DNA of 64,000 bases from Oleiagrimonas sp963817755 (GCA_963817755.1 CAWFPB010000003.1:744001-808000); one strand, 5' to 3'. Numbered from the stretch's first letter, positions 1-11,329 are shown. A program made the numbers and translations. Notes: generated by a model not told the origin, from the letters alone.

Positions 1-763
1 GATCCAGCCCCGGCTCCAGGTCGAGCAGGACGTCGACATCGGCGGCGTCCGGATCGAAGGCTTCCGGGTCGCGCACCTCGACCTGCGCGCGCCCGGCCAG
101 GGCGCGGGCCAGCGGATCGCGGCTGTACAGGCGGTCGACGTCGGCCTTGACCCACGCCGGCAGGCGCCCGCCGCCCCAGCACCACAGGCAGTTGACCGGC
201 ATGCGGCCCTGCGCGCGGCGCCGGGCGTTGACCTCGCTCTGGTGCAGCAGCACCTGGGCCTCGTTGAACAGGGCGCGCCAGGACGCATGGGCGGGATCGT
301 CGGGCAGGTGCGCCAGCAGGTCGTCGCCCAGCACCCGGTCGGGCGCGGCGAACGGCGGCGGACGGGCGTCCCGCGGCAGGCGCAGGTGCCAGCGCTGCGG
401 CGTGGTGGTCTCCAGCAGGAAGCCGCGGTCGCCGAACAGCGGGCGCAGCGGCTTGGCCAGCGCCTCGGCGTCCGCCTCGGTCAGGTCCAGCGTGCCGCAG
501 GCCAGCATGCGCGCGCCGGTCATGTCCGGCTGCACGTAGGCGGGGTCGGCGCACAGCCAGGTGTCTTCGCCGGCGTCGCCGCGCCGGGCCTGGCGCAGCA
601 GCGCGCCGGCCGGCAGCCCCTCGCCGGGCCAGCGGAAATGATTGGCCAGCGCCTCGGAGTAGCCGTGCGCGGCGTCCGCGAGCCGGTCGCCGCGCACCAG
701 CCACGGGCGCAGCACGGACGCCTGGCCGCAACGGGCGAACGTGGGCAGCAACACGTGCAGCAT
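1..763 (-). CDS. RpfE-like protein (COG4255, annotated as cofactor-independent phosphoglycerate mutase-like), 3' end cut off
   Basis: The gene reads from an ATG at 763 toward the left edge with no stop, giving 254 residues of an incomplete protein. It starts MLHVLLPTFARCGQA and has the segment PVNCLWCWGGG near residue 190, which I recognise from the RpfE/COG4255 family. Those proteins are loosely annotated as phosphoglycerate mutase-like, and their biochemical role is not established. In Xanthomonas the rpfE gene lies close to recJ, greA and the car genes, so the neighbourhood (yheS, greA, carB downstream in this orientation) agrees. I see no signal peptide or membrane segment. Family identity is moderately secure; function is unknown. 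Confidence 0.6.
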   Translation of the reverse strand, partial: MLHVLLPTFARCGQASVLRPWLVRGDRLADAAHGYSEALANHFRWPGEGLPAGALLRQARRGDAGEDTWLCADPAYVQPDMTGARMLACGTLDLTEADAEALAKPLRPLFGDRGFLLETTTPQRWHLRLPRDARPPPFAAPDRVLGDDLLAHLPDDPAHASWRALFNEAQVLLHQSEVNARRRAQGRMPVNCLWCWGGGRLPAWVKADVDRLYSRDPLARALAGRAQVEVRDPEAFDPDAADVDVLLDLEPGLD

Positions 764-804
764 GTTCAGGACCCCTTTTCCGGACGCGTGCGTGGGTGCA
801 CCGG

Positions 805-2715
805 TCAGCCCTCCTCGTCCGCCAGCGCCTCGATCTGCTCGTGCAGCTCCAGCCAGCGGGTCTCCAGCGTATCGTGCTCGGCGCGCAGCTCGCCCTGGCG
901 GCGGCCCAGGTCGGCCGCCTCGCGCGGCTGCTCGGTGTACAGGTCGGGATCGGCCATGCGCGTCTCGATCGTGGCCAGCTCGGACTCGATCGCGTGCATG
1001 CGCTTTTCCGCGCGCTGCACTTCCTGGCGCAGCGGACGCGCGCGCTCGCGCTGCTCGGCCGCGGCGCGACGGCGGTCCTTCGCCGATGGCGGGGCCGGTT
1101 GCGAGGACGACTTGTCGGCGTCGTCCTCGCGGCTGCGCAGCCAGCGAGCGTAGTCGTCCAGGTCACCGTCGAACACGTGCAGCGCGCCGCCGCCGATGCG
1201 CCAGAAGCGGTCGCAGACCAGGCCCAGCAGGTGGCGGTCGTGCGAGACCAGCACCATCGCGCCCTCGTAGTCTTCCAGGGCGTCCACCAGGGCCTCGCGC
1301 ATGTCCAGGTCCAGATGGTTGGTCGGCTCGTCGAGCAGCAGCAGGTTGGGCTTGTCCCAGGCGATCAGGGCCAGCGCCAGGCGCGCGCGCTCGCCGCCGG
1401 AGAAGCCGTCGACCGGCTCGAAGGCGCGGTCGCCGGCGAACTGCCACTGGCCCAGCCAGTCGCGCAGTTCCTGCTGCGGCGCCTGCGGGGCACGCTCGGC
1501 CAGGTGGTCGAAGGGGCTGGCGCCGGCGCGCAGGCTCTCCACCGTGTGCTGGGCGAAGTAGCCGATGCGCAGGTCCTTGTGCGCGCTGCGCTCGCCGTCC
1601 AGCAGGTCCAGGTCGCCGACCAGCGACTTGACCAGGGTGGACTTGCCGGCGCCGTTGACGCCGAGCAGGCCGATGCGGTCGCCGGCCTCCAGGCGCAGGG
1701 TGACGTCGTGCAGGATGGGCGCGGCCTCGCCCTGCCCGTCCGCGGCCGGATAGCCGAGTTCGGCATGGTCCAGGCCCAGCATGGAGGTCGGCAGGCGGCC
1801 CGGCTCGGGAAAACGGAAGTGGAACGGCCGCTCCACGCGCACCGCCTCGGTACCGGCCAGCTTCTCCAGCCGCTTGATGCGCGACTGCGCCTGCTTGGCC
1901 TTGCTGGCCTTGGCGCGGAAGCGGTCGACGAACGACTGCAGGTGGGCGCGCTCGGCCTGCTCCTTCTCGTGCGCGATCTGCTGCTGGCGCAGCTGTTCGG
2001 CGCGCTGGCGCTCGAACGCGGAGTAGTTGCCGGCGTACAGGCGCCCCGTGCCGCCGTGCAGGTGCAGCACGTGCGAGACCACGCCATCGAGGAATTCGCG
2101 GTCGTGCGAGATCACCAGCAGCGTGCCCGGGTAGCGGCGCAGCCAGGCTTCCAGCCACAGCACCGCGTCCAGGTCCAGGTGGTTGGTGGGCTCGTCCAGC
2201 AGCAGCAGGTCGGACGGCGCCATCAGCGCGCGCGCCAGGTTCAGGCGCACGCGCCAGCCGCCGGAAAAGGCGGCCACCGGCTGCTCGTAGGTGTCGGGGG
2301 CAAAGCCCAGGCCGTGCATCAGGCGGCCGGCGCGGGCGCGTCCGTCGTAGCCGTTCATGGCCGCGAGGCGCTGGTGGGCCGTCGCCACGGCGGCGTGGTC
2401 GCCCGACGCCTGCGCCCTCGCCTCCTCGGCCAGCACGGCGGCCAGCTCGGCATCGCCGCCCAGCACGTAGTCGATGGCTGGATCCGGCAGCGCCGGGGTC
2501 TCCTGGGCCACCGAGGCCATGCGCACGTCGGCCGGCAGGTCGAGCGATCCGGCATCGCCGTCCAGTTCGCCGCGCACGGCCGCGAACAGGCTGGACTTGC
2601 CGCAGCCGTTGCGACCGACCACCCCGACCTTCCAGCCGTCGTGCAGGGTCAGGTCGAGGCCTTCCAGCAACGGCCTCGGGCCGCGCCGCAGGCCGAATGC
2701 GCGGAAGGCGATCAT
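805..2715 (-). CDS. yheS: ABC-F ATPase YheS
   Basis: This 636-residue protein carries two ATP-binding cassettes and no membrane domain, as ABC-F family members do. The first cassette has Walker A GRNGCGKSS, signature FSGGWRVRL and Walker B LLLLDEPTNHLD. The second has GVNGAGKST, FSGGERARL and LLLLDEPTNHLDLD. A linker rich in Arg/Lys/Gln (near residues 240-300) joins them, and a charged C-terminal coiled coil follows residue 540. Length and sequence track E. coli YheS (637 residues) closely from the MIAFRAFGLRRG start. ABC-F proteins act on the ribosome; the specific role of YheS is not well defined. The gene follows greA in the same direction after a gap of about 30 bases, so co-transcription with carAB-greA is likely. 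Confidence 0.93.
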   Translation of the reverse strand: MIAFRAFGLRRGPRPLLEGLDLTLHDGWKVGVVGRNGCGKSSLFAAVRGELDGDAGSLDLPADVRMASVAQETPALPDPAIDYVLGGDAELAAVLAEEARAQASGDHAAVATAHQRLAAMNGYDGRARAGRLMHGLGFAPDTYEQPVAAFSGGWRVRLNLARALMAPSDLLLLDEPTNHLDLDAVLWLEAWLRRYPGTLLVISHDREFLDGVVSHVLHLHGGTGRLYAGNYSAFERQRAEQLRQQQIAHEKEQAERAHLQSFVDRFRAKASKAKQAQSRIKRLEKLAGTEAVRVERPFHFRFPEPGRLPTSMLGLDHAELGYPAADGQGEAAPILHDVTLRLEAGDRIGLLGVNGAGKSTLVKSLVGDLDLLDGERSAHKDLRIGYFAQHTVESLRAGASPFDHLAERAPQAPQQELRDWLGQWQFAGDRAFEPVDGFSGGERARLALALIAWDKPNLLLLDEPTNHLDLDMREALVDALEDYEGAMVLVSHDRHLLGLVCDRFWRIGGGALHVFDGDLDDYARWLRSREDDADKSSSQPAPPSAKDRRRAAAEQRERARPLRQEVQRAEKRMHAIESELATIETRMADPDLYTEQPREAADLGRRQGELRAEHDTLETRWLELHEQIEALADEEG

Positions 2716-2746
2716 GCGTCAGGGCGTCCTTCGATCCGTCCCGCGC

Positions 2747-3219
2747 TCACTCGTAGCGGACGGTGATGATTTCGTAGTTCTTGGTGCCCTTGGGCGCCTC
2801 GAACTCGATGCTGTCGCCTTCCATGCGGCCGATCAGGGCGCGCGCGATCGGCGAGGTCACGGCGATCAGGTTCATCTTGATGTCCGCTTCCAGGTCGCCG
2901 ACGATCTGGTAGGTCACTTCCTCGCCGGTGTCCTCGTCGGCCAGCTCGACCACGGCGCCGAACACGATCTTGGAACCGGCATTGAGGGTGCCGGTATCGA
3001 TCACATGCGCCGTGGACAATGCGGCCTCGAGTTCCTTGATGCGGCCCTCGACGAAGCTCTGCTGCTCGCGCGCGGCGTGGTACTCGGCGTTTTCCTTCAG
3101 GTCGCCGTGCGCACGCGCCTCGGCGATGGCCTCGATGATGCGCGGACGTTCCTGGCCCTTGAGGCGTTCCAGTTCCTTTCTCAGGCGCTCGGCGCCCTGC
3201 TTGGTCATGGGAGCGCGGT

Positions 3220-3223
<4 letters not shown>
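2747..3223 (-). CDS. greA: Transcription elongation factor GreA
   Basis: GreA inserts into the RNA polymerase secondary channel and stimulates cleavage of backtracked transcripts. The 158-residue product starts MNRAPMTKQGAERL. Its N-terminal coiled coil (residues about 8-75) includes the ENAEYHAAREQQSF region whose tip carries the acidic residues, and an FKBP-like C-terminal domain ends in EVITVRYE-type sequence. Length matches the family (about 158). The ATG overlaps the carB stop codon in an ATGA arrangement, so greA is translationally coupled to carB, an order usual in Xanthomonadales. Confidence 0.97.
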
Positions 3224-6448
<3,225 letters not shown>

Positions 6449-6877
6449 TACAGCGTACTCCTCGGAAACTTCGCGGATTCGGGACTCGGGACTCGGGACT
6501 CGGGACTCGGATTCGAGTCGCCGCTTCAGCGCTTGATGCAGCCGCAAGAGCATTTGCCCGACCCGGTCGCACATATCCAGGGCAGCGACCCTGGCGTCTT
6601 CCTCGCCGAGATCGAGTTCCTGCGAAAGCAGCAATTGGGTTTGCAGTTCCGCTGACGACCCCAGGGCCATGGACACGAATCGCGCGTAGTCACGGGTTGA
6701 GGTTCGGGCATTGCCTTCGGCGATGTTGGATGGAATGGAGACGGCCGCTCGCTGCAATTGGGAGCTCAAGCCAAAGCGTTCTTCCCTGGGAAAGCCGGCG
6801 GTGAGCTCGTAGACGGTCTTGGCCAGAGACATCGCGACCTGCCAAACCTCGAGATTCCTGAAATGCGACGCGCTCAC
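6449..6877 (-). CDS. Four-helix bundle protein of the S23 / 23S rRNA intervening-sequence family (PF05635-like)
   Basis: The start is a GTG at 6877 preceded by GGAGAGG four bases away. The roughly 115-residue core contains FRNLEVWQVAMSLAK, FGLSSQLQRAAVSIPSNIAEG and GSSAELQTQLLLSQ, diagnostic of the four-helix-bundle family first seen in rRNA intervening sequences and related to the Avd accessory protein of diversity-generating retroelements. Its biochemical role is unknown; the Avd relative binds nucleic acid. After the fourth helix the frame runs through the 7-bp repeats (SRVPSPESR) and then, without any stop codon, into the carB ATG at 6448. As sequenced, ribosomes starting here would make a four-helix-bundle-CarB fusion unless carB initiates on its own, which its GAGGAG site should allow. 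The interval given ends just before the carB start. Confidence 0.8.
6481..6508. repeat. Tandem array of four GGGACTC units (carB-side boundary)
   Basis: Four perfect head-to-tail copies of the heptamer GGGACTC, preceded by GGATTC and followed by GGATTCG, which look like degenerate extra units. On the minus strand it encodes the Ser/Pro/Glu/Arg-rich tail SRVPSPESR of the four-helix-bundle reading frame. It is the inverted partner of the array at 6890-6917. Confidence 0.9.
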
Positions 6878-8029
6878 GATGCCTCTCCCGAGTCCCGAGT
6901 CCCGAGTCCCGAGTCCCGCATCAGGTCGGCGAAACCGGTCGAACAAATACTCGATGTCGTGCGGTCCGGGACTGGCTTCCGGGTGGCCCTGGAAGCAGAA
7001 CGCGGGCCGGTCGGTCAGGGCGAAACCCTGCAGTGATCCGTCGAACAGCGACTGGTGGGTCACCCGCGCCTCGCCGGGCAGCGTGTCCGGGTCCACCGCG
7101 AAGCCATGGTTCTGGCTGGTGATCAGCACGCGGCCGTCGTCCAGGTCCTTGACCGGGTGGTTGGCGCCGTGGTGGCCGAATTTCATCTTCAGGGTCTTTG
7201 CACCCATCGCCTGGGCCATGATCTGGTGGCCCAGGCAGATGCCGAACAGCGGCATCTTGCGGTCCAGCAGCGTGCGCGCGGCCTCGACCGCGTAGCCGCA
7301 GGCCGCCGGATCGCCCGGTCCGTTGGACAGGAACACGCCATCGGGCTGCATGGCCAGCACGTCCTCGACCGGCGTGGTCGCCGGCACCACGGTGATCGCG
7401 CAGCCGCGCCCGGCCAGCAGGCGCAGGATGTTGCGCTTGACGCCGAAGTCGTAGGCCACGACCTTGAAGCGGTCCCCGCCATCGGCGTAGGCCATGCGTT
7501 CCAGGTCGTACACTCCCTCGGACCAGGCGTAGCTTGCCTCGGTGGTCACTTCACGGGCCAGGTCCATGCCGGCCAGTCCCGGGAAGCCCCGGGCCATGGC
7601 CAGGGCCTCGTCCTCGTCGATGGACTCACCGGCCATGATGCAGCCGTTCTGCGCCCCCTTGTCGCGCAGGATGCGCGTCAGGCGCCGGGTGTCGATGCCG
7701 GCAATGGCGACCACGCCGTTGCGCTCCAGGTAGGCCGTCAGGCTCTCTTCGCTGCGCCAGTTCGAGGCCAGCCGCGGTACGTCGCGCACGATCAGGCCGG
7801 CGGCCTGGATCCGGCTCGACTCCGTGTCGACGGCATTGCATCCGGTATTGCCGACATGCGGGTAGGTCAGCGTGACCAGCTGACGGGCGTAGGAGGGATC
7901 GGTGAGGATTTCCTGGTATCCGGTCATGGCGGTGTTGAACACCACCTCGCCGACGGTCGACCCGGTCGCACCCGCGGCATGGCCGCGAAAAGTGCTTCCG
8001 TCTTCAAGGGTTAGCAACGCTGGGATCAT
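6874..8029 (-). CDS. carA: Carbamoyl-phosphate synthase small (glutaminase) subunit, 3' end altered
   Basis: CarA releases ammonia from glutamine and passes it to CarB. The protein starts MIPALLTLEDGSTFRG at 8029; GGAG lies close upstream. The class I amidotransferase domain has the nucleophile in GICLGHQIMAQ and the downstream HPEASPGPHD with catalytic His/Glu. The last codons read DRFRRPDAGLG in the open frame, but deleting one base of the GG at 6928-6929 restores DRFRDLMRD, a typical CarA ending, and then a TGA (6874-6876) that overlaps the next gene's GTG. That gives 384 residues (E. coli 382). Without the correction the frame runs straight through the four-helix-bundle gene into carB. 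The 3' end is therefore either mis-sequenced or fused after insertion of the cassette. Confidence 0.92.
6890..6917. repeat. Tandem array of four GAGTCCC units (carA-side boundary)
   Basis: Four perfect copies of GAGTCCC, the reverse complement of the units at 6481-6508, so the two arrays could pair as an inverted repeat around the cassette. The array lies inside the carA 3' end: in the restored carA frame it encodes the last residues (RDSGLGTRDSGEAS) before a TGA that overlaps the GTG of the four-helix-bundle gene. Confidence 0.9.
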
Positions 8030-8116
8030 CGGCTCCGCCTTCGGCAGGTGCAGCAAAACCCGCAGGCCGGCAATGCTGGCCTGTGGCTCGCAGAATGGGT
8101 ACTCGGGCGGGCCACA

Positions 8117-8145
8117 ATGTTAAGCGTCGGCCGGGGCGATGTCCA
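8117..8145 (-). promoter_or_regulatory. Candidate sigma-70 promoter of the car operon
   Basis: On the minus strand TGGACA and TAACAT are separated by exactly 17 bases, and the -10 ends about 88 bases before the carA start. This is the best match in the space between carA and the divergent ferritin-like gene. I see no clear arginine or pyrimidine operator. Confidence 0.5.
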
Positions 8146-8254
8146 CCGCGAAGATTCGCACGGGCATGGTTTTCTCCACTTTCGGCATTCCCGTTAGACT
8201 GTGTGCAAAACCGCTCACTCATGCAGGATTCCCTGCCCGGACCAAGGAGCACCC

Positions 8255-8542
8255 ATGGCCAGCAACCAGTACCACGAACCCGTCGAGGAACTGAACGACG
8301 AGGTGCGCGACATGCACCGTGCGATCGTCTCGCTGATGGAGGAACTGGAGGCCGTCGACTGGTACAACCAGCGCGCCGCCGCCTGCACCGATCCCGAACT
8401 GAAGGCCATCCTCGAGCACAACCGCGACGAGGAAAAGGAGCACGCGGCCATGGTGCTGGAATGGATCCGCCGTCGCGACGCCAGCTTCTCCGGACAGATG
8501 AAGGAGTTCCTGTTCACGGACAAGCCGATCACGCACGACTAG
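8255..8542 (+). CDS. Encapsulated-ferritin-like protein (EncFtn family) without encapsulin-targeting tail
   Basis: This 95-residue protein matches the EncFtn family, whose best-known member is the Rhodospirillum rubrum cargo ferritin. The shared segments are HRAIVSLMEELEAVDWY and HNRDEEKEHAAMVLEW. By alignment from memory the ferroxidase ligands correspond to Glu30, Glu32, Glu60 and His63, with Tyr37 also kept. Such proteins are two-helix monomers that oxidise Fe(II) at a dimer interface. The protein stops at PITHD, just after the second helix region. It lacks the flexible C-terminal extension with the SLK-type encapsulin-localisation motif, and no encapsulin shell gene is present in this window. 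The ATG at 8255 has AAGGAG five bases upstream. The gene diverges from carA and is followed by an oxygenase gene. Confidence 0.85.
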   Translation: MASNQYHEPVEELNDEVRDMHRAIVSLMEELEAVDWYNQRAAACTDPELKAILEHNRDEEKEHAAMVLEWIRRRDASFSGQMKEFLFTDKPITHD

Positions 8543-8555
8543 GATAACGGCCACG

Positions 8556-8582
8556 CGGTACGCGGCACCGGGCCGCGTACCG
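8556..8582. other. Perfect 11-bp intergenic hairpin
   Basis: An inverted repeat (cggtacgcggc and its exact complement around five bases) lies between the ferritin-like gene and the oxygenase gene. There is no T-run on either side, so it is not a standard terminator. It could be an mRNA stabilising or processing element. Confidence 0.5.
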
Positions 8583-8601
8583 GCCACCGACGGACCGCAC
8601 C

Positions 8602-9294
8602 ATGCCCCATGCCCTGATCGATCCGGCCCGCCTGGACCGCCCCGACACCGAAGTTCGCCTCCAGCCGTTCGCCTTCATGATGGCGCACGGCCAGCTTCCC
8701 GACGAGGATCGGGACGCGCTGGAGCGCGATTTCCCACGGTACGGCGAAGCGGGGTTCTTCCCATGGGATCCGGCCGATTGCGGCCCCTCGGTGAACGCCC
8801 TGATCGAGCAGCTGACCACCCCCGAGGTGGCCAGCGCCATCGGCAAGCGGCTCGGCATCGAGGACCTCGGCCAGTACCCCACCCTGGTCACACTGTGCCG
8901 GCACCTGAACAAGCGCCACGGCACCATCCACACCGACAGCCGGTCGAAGGTGGCCACGGCGCTGCTGTACCTCAATCGGCAGTGGCCGGACACCAGCGAG
9001 GGCTGCCTGCGCTTCCTGGAGCGCATCGACGACATCGATGCCATCCTGGTGCCGGAACTCAAGCCGCTGTACGGCGAGTTCGCGGTCTTCCGGCGATCGG
9101 ACAACTCCTTCCACGGCCACCTGCCCTACGAGGGCGAGCGCCGGGTGGTCCAGGTGGCCTGGCTGGTCAGCGAGGAAGCCAAGCTGCGCAAGACCAAGCG
9201 CGGCCGCTTCTCGCGTGCCTTCAAGAAGCTGTTCGGCAAGCTGGACCGCAAGGTCGGCGCCGGCCGCGACCGCAACGCCTCGCATCCGGACTGA
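8602..9294 (+). CDS. 2-oxoglutarate/Fe(II)-dependent oxygenase superfamily protein
   Basis: The 230-residue protein has the double-stranded beta-helix layout of 2OG-Fe(II) oxygenases: an HxD pair in GTIHTDSRSK (residues about 112-120), a distal His in NSFHGHLPYEGERR, and an Arg shortly after that could bind 2-oxoglutarate. The C-terminal 35 residues are strongly basic (KLRKTKRGRFSRAFKKLFG), which might bind membrane or nucleic acid. The substrate is unknown. It follows the EncFtn-like iron-oxidising protein by 60 bases on the same strand, so both may belong to one iron-related transcript. It ends just before the convergent dapB. Confidence 0.75.
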   Translation: MPHALIDPARLDRPDTEVRLQPFAFMMAHGQLPDEDRDALERDFPRYGEAGFFPWDPADCGPSVNALIEQLTTPEVASAIGKRLGIEDLGQYPTLVTLCRHLNKRHGTIHTDSRSKVATALLYLNRQWPDTSEGCLRFLERIDDIDAILVPELKPLYGEFAVFRRSDNSFHGHLPYEGERRVVQVAWLVSEEAKLRKTKRGRFSRAFKKLFGKLDRKVGAGRDRNASHPD

Positions 9295-9303
9295 AAACCG
9301 CCC

Positions 9304-10119
9304 TCAGGCGTCCTGCTTGAGGCGTCCCTCGAGCATGTCGGCGATGCCGTAATGACCCGCCGCCTGGTCCGCCAGCCACACGGCCGCTTCCAGTGCCCCG
9401 CGGGCGAAGATGCCGCGGTCGGTGGCGCGATGCGCCAGCTCCAGTCGCTCACCCTTGCCGGCCATGAGGACCATGTGTTCGCCCACGATGTCGCCTCCGC
9501 GCACGACCGCAAAGCCGATCTCGCCCGGCTTGCGCGCGCCCGGATGGCCCTCGCGGGCATAGACGGCATGTTGGTCCAGTGTCGTGCCGCGCGCCTGTGC
9601 TGCGGTCTCGCCCAGTGCCATGGCGGTGCCCGAGGGCGCGTCTTCCTTGCGTCCGTGATGGGCCTCGATGATTTCCAGGTCCCACTCCGGCAGCGCTCGC
9701 GCGGCGTCGCTCAACAAACGTTGCAGCACTGCCACGCCGAGACTGAAATTGGCCGCCTGCAGCACCGGGATCTGCTCGCCCGCCGCCTCCAGCCGCGCCT
9801 TCAGGTCGTCATCGTAGCCCGTGGTGCCGACCACCAGCGGCACGCCGGCATCCAGGCAATGGTCCAACGCGGAAGCCAGGCCCGCCGGGGTACTGAAATC
9901 GACCGCGACATCCAGCTCGCCAGCACCGTCCCAGCCGTTGCTGTAACGCAACGATTCCGGCGTGGCCGGTTGCTGCAGGGGATGGCCCACCAGCTCGGAG
10001 GAAGCATCGATGACGGCACGCGCCACGCGCAGCCGGCGATCGCCGCGACTACGTTCGACGAGCGCGCGACCCATGCGGCCGGAAGCGCCGCTGATGGCGA
10101 TGCGAAGGGGGTGGCTCAT
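9304..10119 (-). CDS. dapB: 4-hydroxy-tetrahydrodipicolinate reductase
   Basis: DapB performs the NAD(P)H-dependent reduction step of lysine and diaminopimelate synthesis in the cytoplasm. The 271-residue protein has the Rossmann motif GASGRMGRA at residues 10-18, the VGTTGYDD nucleotide/substrate segment, and the active-site stretch EIIEAHHGRKEDAPSGTA with the catalytic His pair. Length matches E. coli (273). The start is the ATG at 10119 (MSHPLRIAISG); an in-frame ATG four codons upstream is a less likely alternative. It lies downstream of dnaJ, a placement common in Xanthomonadales. Confidence 0.96.
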   Translation of the reverse strand: MSHPLRIAISGASGRMGRALVERSRGDRRLRVARAVIDASSELVGHPLQQPATPESLRYSNGWDGAGELDVAVDFSTPAGLASALDHCLDAGVPLVVGTTGYDDDLKARLEAAGEQIPVLQAANFSLGVAVLQRLLSDAARALPEWDLEIIEAHHGRKEDAPSGTAMALGETAAQARGTTLDQHAVYAREGHPGARKPGEIGFAVVRGGDIVGEHMVLMAGKGERLELAHRATDRGIFARGALEAAVWLADQAAGHYGIADMLEGRLKQDA

Positions 10120-10198
10120 GCGATCGATCATCCTGGCGATACGGAATGGGCCATCGTAGCGCCTGGAGCCCGTCACGCAAGTGCGTGCAGGCTCCGTT

Positions 10199-11329
10199 TC
10201 AGGATGTCACCCGCGACCAGAAATCGCGCACGCCGTCGAACCAGTTCTTGGCCCTGGGTGAATGCTCGACCGCGCTCTCGCCCTCGAAGGTTTCCTCGAA
10301 CGACTCAAGCAACTCGCGCTGCTTGCGGGTCAGGCGGACTGGAGTCTCCACCACCACCTGACACAGCAGGTCGCCCACACGCCCGCCACGCGGCGACTTC
10401 ACGCCGCGTCCGCGCAGGCGGAACACATGGCCGGTCTGGGTCTCGGGCGGCACGTTGATCTCCACGTCCTCGTCCAGCGTCGGGACCGTGAGCGTGGCGC
10501 CCAGCGCCGCCTGGGTGAAGCGGATCGGTACCTCGCAGAACAGGTCGTTGCTCTGGCGCTTGAAGATCTTGTGCTCGCGCACATGCACTTCCACATAGAG
10601 GTCGCCGGCCTGTCCCCCGGCCGGCGCGGCTTCGCCCTGTCCGCCCAGGCGCACGCGGTCACCGGTATCGACGCCGGAGGGAATCCGCACCGACAGCTTG
10701 CGGGTGTCGCGGTAACGACCCTCGCCATGGCAGGTCTTGCAGGGGTGGGCGATGCTGCGTCCGCTGCCGCCACACTGCGGACAGGTCTGCTGGATCGAGA
10801 AGATCCCGTTCTGCATGCGTACGCGACCGTGGCCGCTGCAGGTGGTGCAGGTGTCGAGCTTGCCGTCTTCCGAGCCGCTGCCCTTGCAGTCGGTGCAGGA
10901 AACCAGGGTGGGCACCTCGATGTCCTTCTCGACACCGAACACGGCCTCTTCCAGGTCCATCTCCAGGATGTAGCGCAGGTCGGCGCCGCGCTGCGGACCG
11001 CGGCGTCCCGCGCCGCCCATGCCGAAGATGTCGCCGAAGATGTCACCGAAGATATCGCCCATGTCGCCGAAGCCGCCCGCGCCGGCACCGCCGCCCATGC
11101 CGCCCTCGAACGCGGCATGACCGTACTGGTCGTACAGCTGGCGCTTCTCGCCGTCGGAGAGGATCTCGTAGGCCTCCTTGGCCTCCTTGAAGCGCTCCTG
11201 CGCCTCGGGATCGTCCGGGCAACGGTCCGGATGGCACTTCATGGCCACGCGGCGAAAGGCCTTCTTGATCGTGGCGGTGTCGGCATCGCGTTCGACGCCG
11301 AGGGTTTCGTAGTAGCAAATCTTGCTCAT
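10199..11329 (-). CDS. dnaJ: Chaperone DnaJ (Hsp40)
   Basis: DnaJ delivers unfolded proteins to DnaK and stimulates its ATPase. The 376-residue protein has the J domain (residues about 5-70, with HPD in CHPDRCPDD), a Gly-rich linker, and a zinc region with four CxxCxGxG motifs (CTDCKGSG, CTTCSGHG, CPQCGGSG, CKTCHGEG). C-terminal substrate domains follow. The start MSKICYYETLG at 11329 sits in an ATGA overlap with the stop of the upstream TMEM175-type gene, so dnaJ is coupled to that gene and not directly to dnaK. A hairpin without a T-run follows the stop codon toward dapB. Confidence 0.96.
   Translation of the reverse strand: MSKICYYETLGVERDADTATIKKAFRRVAMKCHPDRCPDDPEAQERFKEAKEAYEILSDGEKRQLYDQYGHAAFEGGMGGGAGAGGFGDMGDIFGDIFGDIFGMGGAGRRGPQRGADLRYILEMDLEEAVFGVEKDIEVPTLVSCTDCKGSGSEDGKLDTCTTCSGHGRVRMQNGIFSIQQTCPQCGGSGRSIAHPCKTCHGEGRYRDTRKLSVRIPSGVDTGDRVRLGGQGEAAPAGGQAGDLYVEVHVREHKIFKRQSNDLFCEVPIRFTQAALGATLTVPTLDEDVEINVPPETQTGHVFRLRGRGVKSPRGGRVGDLLCQVVVETPVRLTRKQRELLESFEETFEGESAVEHSPRAKNWFDGVRDFWSRVTS

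Larger units (their letters stand above)
6481..6917 (-). mobile_element. Putative four-helix-bundle cassette bounded by inverted 7-bp repeat arrays, between carA and carB
   Basis: About 440 bases separate the carA C-terminal codons from the carB ribosome binding site, where related genomes usually have a short junction. The left boundary on the plus strand is four tandem GGGACTC units (6481-6508) and the right boundary is four tandem GAGTCCC units (6890-6917), so the ends are inverted relative to each other. Between them lies one gene of the four-helix-bundle/S23 family. The interior looks less G+C-rich than the flanking car genes. No transposase is present, and I cannot identify a target duplication. 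That this is a non-autonomous mobile or once-mobile unit is inference from structure. Confidence 0.55.

Noticed and set aside
6481..6917. CRISPR array
   Set aside because: The 7-bp units are head-to-tail without spacers and occur as two inverted blocks; no cas genes are present.
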